Made by a program: the position numbers and the translations under genes | Notes under the pieces: generated by a model | The model's input: only the letters and a program-made list of their open reading frames with translations | Databases searched by the model: none | Told to the model about the DNA's origin: nothing | Part shown: positions 28,453 through 37,224 of the stretch, piece by piece | Numbering within the stretch: position 1 is the first letter of the stretch | Layout: every line of letters starts with the position of its first letter | Source of the DNA: JABSSA01 sp039975755 | GTDB taxonomy: Bacteria > Pseudomonadota > Alphaproteobacteria > Rhodobacterales > Rhodobacteraceae | Length of the DNA: 64,000 bases | Assembly: GCA_039975755.1 (NCBI GenBank) | Contig: JBDWGM010000040.1 | Span: 1-64,000 of the forward strand | Direction of reading: 5' to 3'

Positions 28453-29459
28453 GCAGCCGCCTCGCCTTTGCCCGCGAATTGCGCAGCCGTTGTATCGATA
28501 AGTTCCGCCAAACTGTCGCCGCGCGCACGTGATGCAAAGTTCAAGGCCATCCGATGGCTAAGCACTGGGCGTGCCATATTCAAAACGTCTTCAGCCGATG
28601 GCGCCAAGCGCCCATCCAGCAATGCGCGCGCACGAACCGCCAGCATCAACGCCTGAGCGGCACGCGGACCCGGCCCCCATGACACAGAATCCTTGACCCG
28701 CTGATTAGCTTCAGCTTCGGACGGGCGAAACGCGCGAACAAGGTCCAGAATCAATTCAACGACGCTTTCGCCCACTGGCATCCGCCGCAACACGGTTTGC
28801 GCCGCCAGCAATTCCCCGGCCGAAAACACCTGTGTCGCCTGAGCGTCTTCTGTTCCCGTCGTCGCCACCAAAATATCACGTTCAGTGTCACGGTCTGGAT
28901 ACAACACATCAATCTGAACCAAGAACCGGTCCAACTGCGCTTCGGGCAGCGGATAAGTACCCTCTTGTTCGATCGGGTTTTGCGTCGCAAGCACATGGAA
29001 GGGCGTTCCCAACGCTCTGTCTTGGCCCGCGACGGTCACGGTTTTTTCCTGCATCGCTTGCAAAAGTGCCGATTGCGTCCGCGGGCTTGCGCGGTTGATT
29101 TCGTCGGCCATAAGCAATTGGCAAAAAATAGGGCCCTCCAGAAATCTGAAACTGCGATGCCCATCTGCGTCCGTGTCCAAGACTTCGGATCCGAGAATAT
29201 CAGCCGGCATAAGATCGGGCGTGAATTGAATTCGGTTTCCATCCAACCCCATCACAGTGCTGAGTGTTTCAACCAAACGTGTTTTCCCAAGTCCGGGCAA
29301 ACCGATCAACAAACCATGGCCGCCACAGAGCAAAGCGGTCAAAGTAAGTTCTACAACACGCTCCTGTCCTATAAAGCGTTTGGTGATCGAAGCTTTGGCT
29401 TCTGCAAGCTTTTCGCCGAGAGTTTCGATTTCTGCGGCAAGATCGTCGGACTGGGTCAT
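28449..29459 (-). CDS. moxR: MoxR family AAA+ ATPase
   Basis: I start at the ATG at 29459 (MTQSDDLAAEIETLGEKLAEAK); the longer frame adds residues that do not fit the family. The 336-residue ATPase has Walker A GLPGLGKTRLVETL (about residue 55), Walker B LLMADEINRASPRTQSALLQAMQE (about 120), sensor 1 VLATQNPIEQEGTYPLPEAQLDRFL, and a C-terminal lid with SWGPGPRAAQALMLAVRARALL. MoxR ATPases act as chaperone-like partners of vWA proteins, which the next genes encode. It is divergent from the DUF1285 gene. Confidence 0.92.
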   Translation of the reverse strand: MTQSDDLAAEIETLGEKLAEAKASITKRFIGQERVVELTLTALLCGGHGLLIGLPGLGKTRLVETLSTVMGLDGNRIQFTPDLMPADILGSEVLDTDADGHRSFRFLEGPIFCQLLMADEINRASPRTQSALLQAMQEKTVTVAGQDRALGTPFHVLATQNPIEQEGTYPLPEAQLDRFLVQIDVLYPDRDTERDILVATTGTEDAQATQVFSAGELLAAQTVLRRMPVGESVVELILDLVRAFRPSEAEANQRVKDSVSWGPGPRAAQALMLAVRARALLDGRLAPSAEDVLNMARPVLSHRMALNFASRARGDSLAELIDTTAAQFAGKGEAAA

Positions 29460-29527
29460 GACAAAAGGGATCCTGAAGTTATATCTTGATACACAACGTA
29501 TCTCTGATTGAGGGAATAGCAAAAGGT

Positions 29528-30103
29528 ATGTCTGCACAAAAAAGTGTGCCACCAAGCGCTGACAGCTTGATTGCGTCCATCAACGCGTCGAAAACGCGCG
29601 GGTTGCCGCCTGTTCATCTATGGAATCCTCCGTTTTGCGGTGATTTGGACATGCGGATCGCCCGGGATGGCACTTGGTTCTATCAGGGAACACCAATTGG
29701 CCGCCCTGCTCTTGTGAAACTGTTTTCCTCCATCCTCAAGCGAGAGAATGGTAAATATTTTCTCGTTACACCAGTGGAGAAGGTCGGAATAACCGTCGAC
29801 GATGCCCCTTTTGTCGCCATTGACTTCGAATCAACTGGAACAGGACCGGATCAAAACGTCACGTTTGAAACTCAGGTTGGCGATACATCCGCCGCAGGGG
29901 CAGATCATCCAATTCGTGTGGAACGCGACCCAGAGACAGGTGAACCATCGCCATATGTTCACATTCGCGCAGATTTAGAAGCTTTGATCGACCGCAAAAG
30001 CTTTTATCGATTGATTGAACTTGGCAGCCATGAAGAAGGCTGGTTTGGAATTTGGTCCGGTAGAACATTCTTCCAAGTCATTCCATCCGCAGAGCTTGAG
30101 TAG
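29528..30103 (+). CDS. DUF1285 domain-containing protein
   Basis: The start is the ATG at 29528 (MSAQKSVPPSADSLI). The 191-residue protein has the DUF1285 layout: LPPVHLWNPPFCGDLDMRIARDGTWFYQGTPIGRPALVKLFSSILKRENGKYFLVTPVEKVGI, then a second half ending GWFGIWSGRTFFQV. It is soluble and has no signal peptide. Function is unknown in the family. It is divergent from moxR, which is its usual Rhodobacteraceae neighbour. Confidence 0.85.
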   Translation: MSAQKSVPPSADSLIASINASKTRGLPPVHLWNPPFCGDLDMRIARDGTWFYQGTPIGRPALVKLFSSILKRENGKYFLVTPVEKVGITVDDAPFVAIDFESTGTGPDQNVTFETQVGDTSAAGADHPIRVERDPETGEPSPYVHIRADLEALIDRKSFYRLIELGSHEEGWFGIWSGRTFFQVIPSAELE

Positions 30104-30162
30104 CGATCAAATTACAAAAAAATGTTGCACACGCTGCCCGTCGCTGGGTAGCACTGTCTTCT

Positions 30163-30921
30163 ATGCCATTATTTGCAGCTAATCTTTCGCATCTTTGGAC
30201 CGAAATTCCTTTTTTGGACCGCTTTGACGCCGCCGCAGAAGCAGGGTTCACCGGCGTCGAGGTTTTGTTTCCTTATGACACACCAGTGCAAGAAACCCTT
30301 GCCGCTCTCAGGCGGAACGATCTGCACTTCGTTTTGCTGAACGCCCCGCCGCCAAATTACACGGGCGGTGAACGGGGATATGCCGCTGTGCCTGGGCTTG
30401 AAGATCGATTTGCCTACGATTTGCGCCGCGCCATTCGATATGCATCTGCCCTCAAGGCTGAAAACCTGCACATCATGGCTGGCGACGCAGAAGGTGACGC
30501 TGCTAAAGACACTTTTGTTCGGAATTTGCGCCATGCGGTCGAAAATGTGCCCAAGGGTTTAAGGCTAACGATTGAACCCCTGAGCCAAGGATCAATGCCG
30601 GGATATTTCCTAAACGATTTCGATCTCGCCGCAGAGTTTATCGAAACCGTAGGGTCCGATAACCTCGCACTTCAATACGACACGTTTCACGCTCAGGAAA
30701 TTACAGGCGATGCAATTGGTACGTTTCTTGCGCACAAAAGCATGATCCGTCACATCCAGATTGGCGATTCCCCGGGCAGAACACCGCCCGGGACAGGCAC
30801 AATTGATTTCAAAGTGTTCTTCGCCACGCTGGAACTGTCCAGTTATTCAGGGTGGGTCAGCGCGGAATACACACCGACTGGTCGGACCGAAGAGACATTG
30901 CAATGGCGGTCCCTGGCTTAG
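30163..30921 (+). CDS. hyi: Hydroxypyruvate isomerase-like TIM-barrel protein
   Basis: The 252 residues match the hydroxypyruvate isomerase family: MPLFAANLSHLWTEIPFLDRFDAAAEAGFTGVEVLFPYD, then GLRLTIEPLSQGSMPGYFLNDFD with the metal-binding Glu, LALQYDTFHAQ with Asp and His, MIRHIQIGDSPGRTPPGTGTIDF with His, and GWVSAEYTPTG with the last Glu. All four metal ligands expected for the xylose isomerase-like fold are therefore present. The true substrate may be another 2-keto sugar acid. It stands between the DUF1285 gene and chrR, convergent with the latter. Confidence 0.82.
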   Translation: MPLFAANLSHLWTEIPFLDRFDAAAEAGFTGVEVLFPYDTPVQETLAALRRNDLHFVLLNAPPPNYTGGERGYAAVPGLEDRFAYDLRRAIRYASALKAENLHIMAGDAEGDAAKDTFVRNLRHAVENVPKGLRLTIEPLSQGSMPGYFLNDFDLAAEFIETVGSDNLALQYDTFHAQEITGDAIGTFLAHKSMIRHIQIGDSPGRTPPGTGTIDFKVFFATLELSSYSGWVSAEYTPTGRTEETLQWRSLA

Positions 30922-30961
30922 GATCAGGGCAATTTAATCCCATCGAATGGATTAGAATGCC

Positions 30962-31615
30962 CTAGATACGCACGATGCGCTGCATGATCTTGGGCACCAA
31001 CCCTTGGAATCGCAGAGGCGCGTCAGACACAGCAAGGCAAATGCAATCTTCGTGCACATCCGCTACGGGCGTGTGGTGGACATGAGAATCCGCGACATCG
31101 ACATCGCCGCGTGCGAAATATTCATCCTCGTCCTTGAATGCGCCTTTCAGGACCATCGTCATTTCAAGACCATGATGCCCGTGATCTGGCATCGCCGCCC
31201 CCGCAGGGATGAACAAGAAACGCGCCGATGCGTCTTTGGAGGTTTTCAAAATAGCCTGCTTCACACCCATGCCTATGGGGCGCCAACGAATAGCTTCCAA
31301 ATCACCGTCAACATAATCTTGTAATGGTGCAGGCAATACGCCCGGTTTGCGGGTCACCTTGATTTCATCAGGCGCGCCAGCCGAAATCAGGGCCATCGTC
31401 TTTGCCAACGAACCCTGATCCATCGCGACCGAACGTTCCGGTATTTGATCAAGAACAGCGCCACCAACTGCATCATATGTTTCGACCTGAGCGCGACATT
31501 CATCGCACAGCGACACGTGGGCTGCGACCATAAGGTTAAAGGCTTCGGGCAATGTGCCCGCTGCATAAGCCATCAACACGGCGTCTGTCAGATGATGTTT
31601 AATCACACGTACCAT
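30962..31615 (-). CDS. chrR: Anti-sigma factor ChrR
   Basis: ChrR holds RpoE inactive until singlet oxygen or organic hydroperoxide is present. The 217 residues include the zinc anti-sigma domain with the conserved His and Cys pair (IKHHLTDAVLMAYAAGTLPEAFNLMVAAHVSLCDEC, residues 5-40) and a C-terminal cupin-like domain with PDHGHHGLEMTMVLKGAF and the later HVHHTP and HEDC, which supply a second metal site. This is the Rhodobacter sphaeroides ChrR layout. It follows rpoE by 9 bases, forming the usual rpoE-chrR operon. Confidence 0.93.
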   Translation of the reverse strand: MVRVIKHHLTDAVLMAYAAGTLPEAFNLMVAAHVSLCDECRAQVETYDAVGGAVLDQIPERSVAMDQGSLAKTMALISAGAPDEIKVTRKPGVLPAPLQDYVDGDLEAIRWRPIGMGVKQAILKTSKDASARFLFIPAGAAMPDHGHHGLEMTMVLKGAFKDEDEYFARGDVDVADSHVHHTPVADVHEDCICLAVSDAPLRFQGLVPKIMQRIVRI

Positions 31616-31624
31616 CTCATCTCT

Positions 31625-32173
31625 TTACTTCATCGCGTGGCGCAGTCTTTCTAACGCCAACCTAATTCGGGATTTGATCGTGCCAAGGGGCAGACCGGTT
31701 TCTGCAGCGATTTCCGAATGAGTTAAGTCACCGAAATACGCTTTCTGTATCAATTGCTGCTGTGGCGCGGGCAATTCAGCCAATGCCTTTCTCAGCTTTT
31801 CCGTCTCTTGTTGCAGAGCAATGGTATCGCTCTGATCTGGTTCTTCCTGCGGACCCCACCCCAAATCTTCGGGTTCGGGCCGTTTCGACTTGCGCAGAAT
31901 GTCAATTTTGCGATTCCGCGCGATCGTAAAAATCCATGTTGCCACAGATGCACGCGTCGGATCGAACATCTGCGCTTTGTGCCAGCAAGTTGCCAAAACC
32001 TCTTGCGCGCATTCTTCAGCAAGCGATGCATGAGTCCCGGATCGTATGAGAAATCCTTTCACACGCGGCGCAAAATGCTCAAACAATTCTGCAAATGCCG
32101 CTTGGTCTTGGTTGTCTCGTATGCGGATCATATGGTCGACCCACAACAATCTTGTCTTACTCGCATCACTCAT
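31625..32173 (-). CDS. rpoE: ECF RNA polymerase sigma factor RpoE (singlet-oxygen response)
   Basis: I place the start at the ATG at 32173 (MSDASKTRLLWVDHMIRIRDNQDQAAFAELF), because it matches the Rhodobacter protein; an in-frame ATG at 32248 lies about at the predicted transcription start. The 182 residues contain region 2 (AFAELFEHFAPRVKGFLIRSG, ECAQEVLATCWHKAQMFDP, ATWIFTIARNRKIDILRK) and region 4 (ELPAPQQQLIQKAYFGDLTHSEIAAETGLPLGTIKSRIRLALERLR). The ChrR partner follows at once. A promoter with the Rhodobacter RpoE features lies upstream at 32253-32282, so it should autoregulate. Confidence 0.93.
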   Translation of the reverse strand: MSDASKTRLLWVDHMIRIRDNQDQAAFAELFEHFAPRVKGFLIRSGTHASLAEECAQEVLATCWHKAQMFDPTRASVATWIFTIARNRKIDILRKSKRPEPEDLGWGPQEEPDQSDTIALQQETEKLRKALAELPAPQQQLIQKAYFGDLTHSEIAAETGLPLGTIKSRIRLALERLRHAMK

Positions 32174-32252
32174 TCGTCTGGGTCCAGTGCGTGTCCCATA
32201 GTTCGATCGCGTTTGATCCGGTTCAAGCGTTTCTATTCCCGTTAACATGATA

Positions 32253-32282
32253 TGTATACGCCCGGTTCAGAAGGTCGGATCA
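32253..32282 (-). promoter_or_regulatory. Predicted RpoE-dependent promoter of rpoE-chrR
   Basis: On the minus strand TGATCC (32282-32277) is separated by exactly 18 bases from TATACA (32258-32253). The -35 hexamer and spacing equal those described for RpoE of Rhodobacter sphaeroides (TGATC, 18 bases, TAAGA); the -10 differs in part. Transcription would begin near 32246, giving a leader of about 70 bases before rpoE. Confidence 0.65.
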
Positions 32283-32366
32283 AAAATATATTTTGCCAAT
32301 CGTACATCCAGCCTGCACATGGGTTCGTATACCTTTGAAACTGAAAGACAACGAAACGGAAATCGT

Positions 32367-33668
32367 ATGCCCTTTGAAGAGTTGCAGACAGGTCGTCTGC
32401 GCATCGCCGTCATTGGCGGAGGAATATCAGGAATGGGTGCCGCACACACGCTGGCACAAGATCACAAGGTTACATTATTTGAATCCGAAGCGCGTCTAGG
32501 GGGGCATGCCCGCACCATTGTCGCCGGTAAAAACGGCGATCAGCCCGTGGACACCGGATTTATCGTTTTCAACTATGCCAACTATCCTCATCTAACGGCC
32601 TTGTTCGATGAACTGGATGTGCCAGTCACGAAATCAAACATGTCATTTGGCGCATCGCTCAATGGGGGTGCGTTCGAATATGGTTTGGCCTCATTGGATG
32701 CCATATTCGCTCAGCGTCGGAATGCGTTTGATCCAAAGTTCTTGCGGATGATCCGAGACATTCTGCGCTTTAACAAAAACGCACTGGCCATCGCGAGCCA
32801 AGATCCAACCCGTTCGATTTCCCAATTTCTGGATGCTTTAGGTACAGGCGACTGGTTCCGAGACCGTTATCTTTTGCCTTTGTCCGGCGCAATCTGGTCA
32901 ACGCCAACAGACAAAATCATGGATTTCCCTGCCATCTCTATGATGCAGTTTTTCGAAAACCACGCACTGTTACATCACACGGGTCAGCATCAATGGTACA
33001 CCGTGCAAGGGGGCTCCATCCAATATGTGAAACGGTTGCAATCAGCGATGGCGCAAAACGGCGTGGATATTCGTCTGAAATCCCCGGTTCAATCCGTCAC
33101 AAGAGACGTCGATGGCGTCCGCATCAAAGCATATGGTGGAGAATGGGAAGAATTCGACACGGTCGTATTTGCAACCCATTCAGACGATACGTTGAAAATG
33201 TTAGCGGACCCTAGTCAGCAAGAACAAAAAGTATTGGGCGCTGTTGCCTACCAAACCAACGACATCGTTCTGCACAGCGACACATCGATCATGCCAAAAC
33301 GTCGCCAAGTTTGGTCCAGTTGGGTTTATACTGAAGACGACGCCCACCGATCTGATCGCATTGATTTAACCTACTGGATGAACTGCCTTCAGCCACTTCC
33401 TGAGAACGAAGATTTTTTCGTCACGCTCAACACCAAACGTGCCATTCGCGAAGACCTCATTTATGATCAGGTCGCGTTGCGTCACCCAGTCTATGATCTT
33501 AGTGCATTGGCTGCACAAGACGAAGCGCGCACCATGAATGGACAACAGAATACCTGGTTCTGCGGTGCATGGATGCGCCATGGCTTTCACGAAGACGGAT
33601 TGAGCAGCGGGATCGAAGCCGCGCGCATGATCAACCGCACAGCTGGCATGAGGATTGCCGCCGAATGA
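32367..33668 (+). CDS. FAD-dependent oxidoreductase (amine oxidase type), first gene of RpoE-divergent operon
   Basis: The start is the ATG at 32367 (MPFEELQTGRLRIAVIGGGISGMGAAHTL); the extra N-terminal part of the longer frame is not conserved in character. The 433-residue enzyme has an FAD-binding GxGxxG at residue 15 followed by LFESEARLGGHARTI, a long substrate domain, and the closing FCGAWMRHGFHEDGLSSGIEAARMI that completes the flavin site. The same gene, followed by a DUF1365 gene, is in the RpoE regulon of Rhodobacter sphaeroides, where I recall the pair being tied to furan fatty acid synthesis (ufaD/ufaO). Its stop overlaps the next start (ATGATGA). Confidence 0.85.
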   Translation: MPFEELQTGRLRIAVIGGGISGMGAAHTLAQDHKVTLFESEARLGGHARTIVAGKNGDQPVDTGFIVFNYANYPHLTALFDELDVPVTKSNMSFGASLNGGAFEYGLASLDAIFAQRRNAFDPKFLRMIRDILRFNKNALAIASQDPTRSISQFLDALGTGDWFRDRYLLPLSGAIWSTPTDKIMDFPAISMMQFFENHALLHHTGQHQWYTVQGGSIQYVKRLQSAMAQNGVDIRLKSPVQSVTRDVDGVRIKAYGGEWEEFDTVVFATHSDDTLKMLADPSQQEQKVLGAVAYQTNDIVLHSDTSIMPKRRQVWSSWVYTEDDAHRSDRIDLTYWMNCLQPLPENEDFFVTLNTKRAIREDLIYDQVALRHPVYDLSALAAQDEARTMNGQQNTWFCGAWMRHGFHEDGLSSGIEAARMINRTAGMRIAAE

Positions 33669-34420
33669 TCACCGCCGTCGATCATATCGCTGGCCACACC
33701 TATCACGGGCGAAAGGGCGCTGTTTCGAACGGCTTTCGATATTCTGTCGATTACGTGTTGTTCGACGCCGAAAAACCGGTGCGCGGGCCAAAGCTGTTTC
33801 GGCGAAATGAACGTTCAGTTGTTGGTGTCCACGATGTCGATCACGGCGGCGCTCCGGGGTTGGGGCGGGGCGCCATCTGGGTGCGAGAGATATTGCAGCA
33901 ATTCCAAATCGCAGGGACCGACAAGATCGAACTTTTGGCACAGCCCAAAGTCTTTGGGCATGTCTTCAATCCGGTCAGTTTTTGGCTGTGCCGAAAGGCC
34001 GACGCTTTGATCGCCGTCATCGCCGAAGTGACGAACACCTTTGGGGAGCGCCATTCCTACCTTGTTTACCACCCAGATCAACGCGCCATTGCGCCAACTG
34101 ATCGCATGAAGGCGACCAAGATATTTTACGTTTCGCCCTTCCAACCGGTTGAGGGTGAATACGAGTTCCGATTTGATATCAATTCAGATCGCATTGGAAT
34201 ATGGATCGATTATCGCCAAGGCGACGGAGGCGTGATTGCCACCCTCACAGGGCAAAGGTCAGTTCTCAGCAATCGGTCTATCCTGTCGATGCTGCTGCGC
34301 CGTCCATTCGGGTCCCGACGCGTGCTTGGATTGATCCATTGGCAAGCTTTCAAGCTGTGGCTCAAAGGAGCTCAATACAAAACCCGTCCCACACCGCCAG
34401 ACCAAGAGGTTTCACGGTGA
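33665..34420 (+). CDS. DUF1365 domain-containing protein
   Basis: The start is the ATG at 33665, overlapping the FAD gene. The 251-residue protein matches DUF1365: ITAVDHIAGHTYHGRKGAVSNGFRYSVDYVLF, LLAQPKVFGHVFNPVSFWLC, IAVIAEVTNTFGERHSYLV, KIFYVSPFQPVEGEYEF, and ALIHWQAFKLWLKG-like end. Reaction unknown; an oxidation step in lipid modification has been proposed for the Rhodobacter homologue (from memory). Its stop overlaps the next start as GTGA. Confidence 0.87.
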   Translation: MITAVDHIAGHTYHGRKGAVSNGFRYSVDYVLFDAEKPVRGPKLFRRNERSVVGVHDVDHGGAPGLGRGAIWVREILQQFQIAGTDKIELLAQPKVFGHVFNPVSFWLCRKADALIAVIAEVTNTFGERHSYLVYHPDQRAIAPTDRMKATKIFYVSPFQPVEGEYEFRFDINSDRIGIWIDYRQGDGGVIATLTGQRSVLSNRSILSMLLRRPFGSRRVLGLIHWQAFKLWLKGAQYKTRPTPPDQEVSR

Positions 34421-35664
34421 GGAATTCAGCGGCAACCCCAACACAGCAAAACCTGCATGCTTATGCGATGTTTGCCGCTTTGCTAGCGACTGCTGGCCTG
34501 CCGATCTATATCCACGCCCCAAAATTCTATGTCGATCAATACGGGGTATCTTTGGCAGGTCTTGGTGCGGTTCTATTCGCGCTTCGATTAATTGACGTTG
34601 TTCAAGACCCTGTTTTTGGCCGCTTGTCGGATGCATTCCGGGACCGCCGCGGCGCTGCGGTCATACTTGGCGCAGGCGTGATGGTTGCCGGAATGCTTGG
34701 GCTTTTCGCGATCCAACCTCTGTTTGCCCCATTGTTGTGGTTCGCCATCATGCTGACGCTTGTTTTTTCAGGGTTCAGCTTTTTGACAATCAATTTCTAT
34801 GCGCAAGGCGTTCTCAAGGCCGCGCATTTGCCAAATCGCGGGCATCTGACATTGGCGCGATGGCGCGAAAGTGGGGCGCTGTTTGGGGTGTGTTTGGCAT
34901 CAATCGCACCGGTTGCCTTAGGCGCTTACATGAAAGCGCCATTCGCCGGTTTTGCCGTGGGTTTCCTTGTATTGGCTGCGTTTTCACTGTTTGCCATGCG
35001 AAACGAATGGAAAGCAGACCACGTCCCGCCTTCAGTTGGATTTGGCGCCATCTTGGGCGACCCATTGGCCAGACGCCTTTTGCTTATCGCGTTCGTCAAT
35101 GCCGCACCGGTTGCCGTTTCTTCGACGTTGTTCTTGTTTTTCGTCGAAAGCCGCCTGGAAGCACCAGGACTGGAAGGCCCCCTTCTTATGCTATTGTTCC
35201 TCGCGGCTGCGATCACCGCACCGATCTGGGGAAAATGCGCCGAACGTTTTGGCGCTAAACCGGTTTTGCTGCTCGCCATGATCCTCGCCATTTTGACATT
35301 CGCAGGCGCAATTTTCCTTGGACCGGGCGATTGGGTTGTTTTCGCGGTCATCTGTTTTTTCTCTGGCTGTGCCATGGGCGCTGACCTGACATTGTTACCT
35401 GCCATATTCGCCGACCGAATGGCCCGCATTTCACCGTCGGCCGCAGAAGGGTTTGGGCTTTGGTCTTTTGTGTCCAAATTCACTCTGGCCATTGCGGCAG
35501 TCACACTGCTGCCCGCACTAGAACGTGCCGGTTTCGACAGCACATCAACAACACATACTGAAAGCACACTCAGCCTGCTGACACTTTTATACGCAGCTGT
35601 TCCATGTGCCTTGAAGCTCATCGCGATTGCATTGCTCGCGACAACCGAACTTAAGGAGATCTGA
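34417..35664 (+). CDS. MFS transporter, GPH-like (MFS_2) family
   Basis: GTG at 34417 overlaps the DUF1365 stop. The 415-residue protein has about 12 membrane segments and the MFS_2 features LPIYIHAPKFYVDQYGVSLAGLGAVLFALRLIDVVQDPVFGRLSDAFRDRRG and TLARWRESGALFG. GPH-type relatives move sugars or lysophospholipids with a cation. In an operon with lipid-modifying candidates a lipid-like substrate is tempting, but the sequence does not show it. Confidence 0.85.
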   Translation: MRNSAATPTQQNLHAYAMFAALLATAGLPIYIHAPKFYVDQYGVSLAGLGAVLFALRLIDVVQDPVFGRLSDAFRDRRGAAVILGAGVMVAGMLGLFAIQPLFAPLLWFAIMLTLVFSGFSFLTINFYAQGVLKAAHLPNRGHLTLARWRESGALFGVCLASIAPVALGAYMKAPFAGFAVGFLVLAAFSLFAMRNEWKADHVPPSVGFGAILGDPLARRLLLIAFVNAAPVAVSSTLFLFFVESRLEAPGLEGPLLMLLFLAAAITAPIWGKCAERFGAKPVLLLAMILAILTFAGAIFLGPGDWVVFAVICFFSGCAMGADLTLLPAIFADRMARISPSAAEGFGLWSFVSKFTLAIAAVTLLPALERAGFDSTSTTHTESTLSLLTLLYAAVPCALKLIAIALLATTELKEI

Positions 35665-35666
35665 CC

Positions 35667-36242
35667 ATGGAAGCGTTGATTTTTCTCGTCCTTGGGATCG
35701 TTCTGGCCTGCGCCGTTTTTTGGGGCCGAGCCCGGTTTGCGGATTTTCTTGCGCAAGGTCCCGAAGATTATTCCGACGGACAACAGTTTGATGTTCGCAA
35801 ACATCTAAACGGTCCCATGGTTTGCGAAGGCATCATTTATGGCCCAACTGGCCGTGTCTCGTCCCGTTTCGCGGCCGATTTCGACATCAGTTGGGATGGA
35901 AACGACGGCGTCATGAAGGAACGTTTTCGCTACGATGACGGGACAACGCAAGATCGTGCATGGCACCTGACCGTTGACAACGAAGGGCGCATTTCGGCCA
36001 AGGCGACTGACGTTGTCGGTGTCGGCGAAGGCATCCAAAAAGGCAGCGCGGTACAGCTAAAGTATCAGTTTCGCCTGCCTGATGATGCCGGTGGGCATAT
36101 CCTTGATACGGTCGATTGGATGTATCTCGCCCCGAATGGAACAATCGTAAATCGGTCGCAATTTCGAAAATTTGGCTTCAAAGTTGCTGAACTTGTTGCC
36201 ACAATGCGTCCAGTAACTATGGAAATGCGGCAAGCAGCATGA
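35667..36242 (+). CDS. DUF3833 domain-containing protein
   Basis: The 191-residue protein starts 2 bases after the MFS stop, with AAGGAG ahead. A single N-terminal hydrophobic segment (LIFLVLGIVLACAVFW) anchors or exports it. The rest matches DUF3833: NGPMVCEGIIYGPTGRVSSRFAADFDISWDGNDGVMKERFRYDDG, WHLTVDNEGRISAKATDVVG, VDWMYLAPNGTIVNRSQFRKFGFKVAELVATMR. Function unknown; it usually accompanies the FAD/DUF1365 genes. It overlaps the SDR start by 4 bases. Confidence 0.86.
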   Translation: MEALIFLVLGIVLACAVFWGRARFADFLAQGPEDYSDGQQFDVRKHLNGPMVCEGIIYGPTGRVSSRFAADFDISWDGNDGVMKERFRYDDGTTQDRAWHLTVDNEGRISAKATDVVGVGEGIQKGSAVQLKYQFRLPDDAGGHILDTVDWMYLAPNGTIVNRSQFRKFGFKVAELVATMRPVTMEMRQAA

Positions 36243-36976
36243 CAACTCACGAATTTACTGGAAAACGCTATTGGCTGGTCGGGGCCTCAGACGGGCTTGG
36301 CGAAGCACTGGCCCATCGACTGAGCCGGGCCGGGGCTCACGTTATCGTCTCATCTCGCAACGCCGAGAAGTTGGAAAAGGTTTCTGACGCGCTTGGCGGC
36401 AGATCCAGCTATCAAGTGGTCGATATTGCCGACGATGCCAGCGTCGAAAGCGCCGCTGAGCAAATTGGTCCGGTGGACGGTGTTGTTCTTTTGGCCGGAG
36501 TGTATTGGCCCTTTTCGGCGCAAAATTGGGATGCCGCCCAAGCGACAGAAATGGCCAACGTAAATTTCACAGGATATATGCGCGTCTTAGGTCAAGTCGT
36601 TCCAGATTTCGTTGATCGCGACGACGGGCATATTGTCATCACGTCATCACTTAGCGGGTTTCGCGGGCTGCCCGGATCGATCGGGTACACGGCGTCCAAA
36701 GCGGGCACCATGTCATTGGCAGAGTGTCTGTATGCCGATCTGCGCAAATCAAATGTGAGAGTTCAAGTCGTCAATCCTGGTTTCATCAAAACCCGCATGA
36801 CCGAAAAGAACACGTTCGACATGCCCTTCATCATGTCTGCCGATGAAGCCGCGCAGCAAATGTTCGAACATATGTGCACGACACACTTCAAAAAGAGCTT
36901 TCCGTTTGGGTTTTCGCTGTTCTTCCGATTGGCCCAATTTTTTCCTGATTGGCTGTATTACAGGATCTTCACCTGA
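36239..36976 (+). CDS. Short-chain dehydrogenase/reductase (SDR)
   Basis: The 245-residue classical SDR has the nucleotide-binding WLVGASDGLGEALAHRL at residue 12, the catalytic Ser in HIVITSSLSGF, and YTASKAGTM with the Tyr-x-x-x-Lys pair, followed by VQVVNPGFIKTRMTEKN. Substrate is not visible. As the last gene of the five-gene operon it probably acts on the same lipid-related substrate pool as its neighbours. No clear terminator follows. Confidence 0.88.
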   Translation: MTTHEFTGKRYWLVGASDGLGEALAHRLSRAGAHVIVSSRNAEKLEKVSDALGGRSSYQVVDIADDASVESAAEQIGPVDGVVLLAGVYWPFSAQNWDAAQATEMANVNFTGYMRVLGQVVPDFVDRDDGHIVITSSLSGFRGLPGSIGYTASKAGTMSLAECLYADLRKSNVRVQVVNPGFIKTRMTEKNTFDMPFIMSADEAAQQMFEHMCTTHFKKSFPFGFSLFFRLAQFFPDWLYYRIFT

Positions 36977-37177
36977 ATCCATCCGCGTCGACGCAAAGCC
37001 TCACAAGATCATCGACATACACACAAACACCAAAGACCACGGTTTTTGGCGGTCTCGGCTATTTTGCGGAATCGGTAGTTCGAACCTCACTGTTCCCGAT
37101 CCAAATGCCGACCAACCGGTGTTCTTAAGGAATTTTGTCCGTCTAAGGTGTTTTTCTAGGTAAGCCTGAATAACTCT

Positions 37178-37209
37178 ATCAGTCCAGATTGCCTTTACGA
37201 TAAGTCCAA
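37178..37209 (-). promoter_or_regulatory. Two TauR-type direct repeats upstream of tauR
   Basis: On the minus strand CTGGACTGAT (37187-37178) and TTGGACTTAT (37209-37200) are direct repeats exactly 22 bases apart, resembling the CTGGACYTAA repeats I recall for TauR of Rhodobacter capsulatus. They lie just upstream of the tauR ribosome site, which suggests autoregulation. Confidence 0.65.
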
Positions 37210-37224
37210 ACTAAGGTGCCAATA

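Noticed and set aside
30104..30162. RpoE-type promoter before the hydroxypyruvate isomerase-like gene
   Set aside because: No TGATC-like -35 with a suitable -10 could be found.
32174..32248. Upstream ATG of rpoE at 32248
   Set aside because: It lies within a few bases of the predicted transcription start and the added residues do not match RpoE; leaderless use cannot be fully excluded.
36977..37177. Terminator or small gene after the SDR gene
   Set aside because: Only short imperfect hairpins without T-runs and no convincing reading frame.
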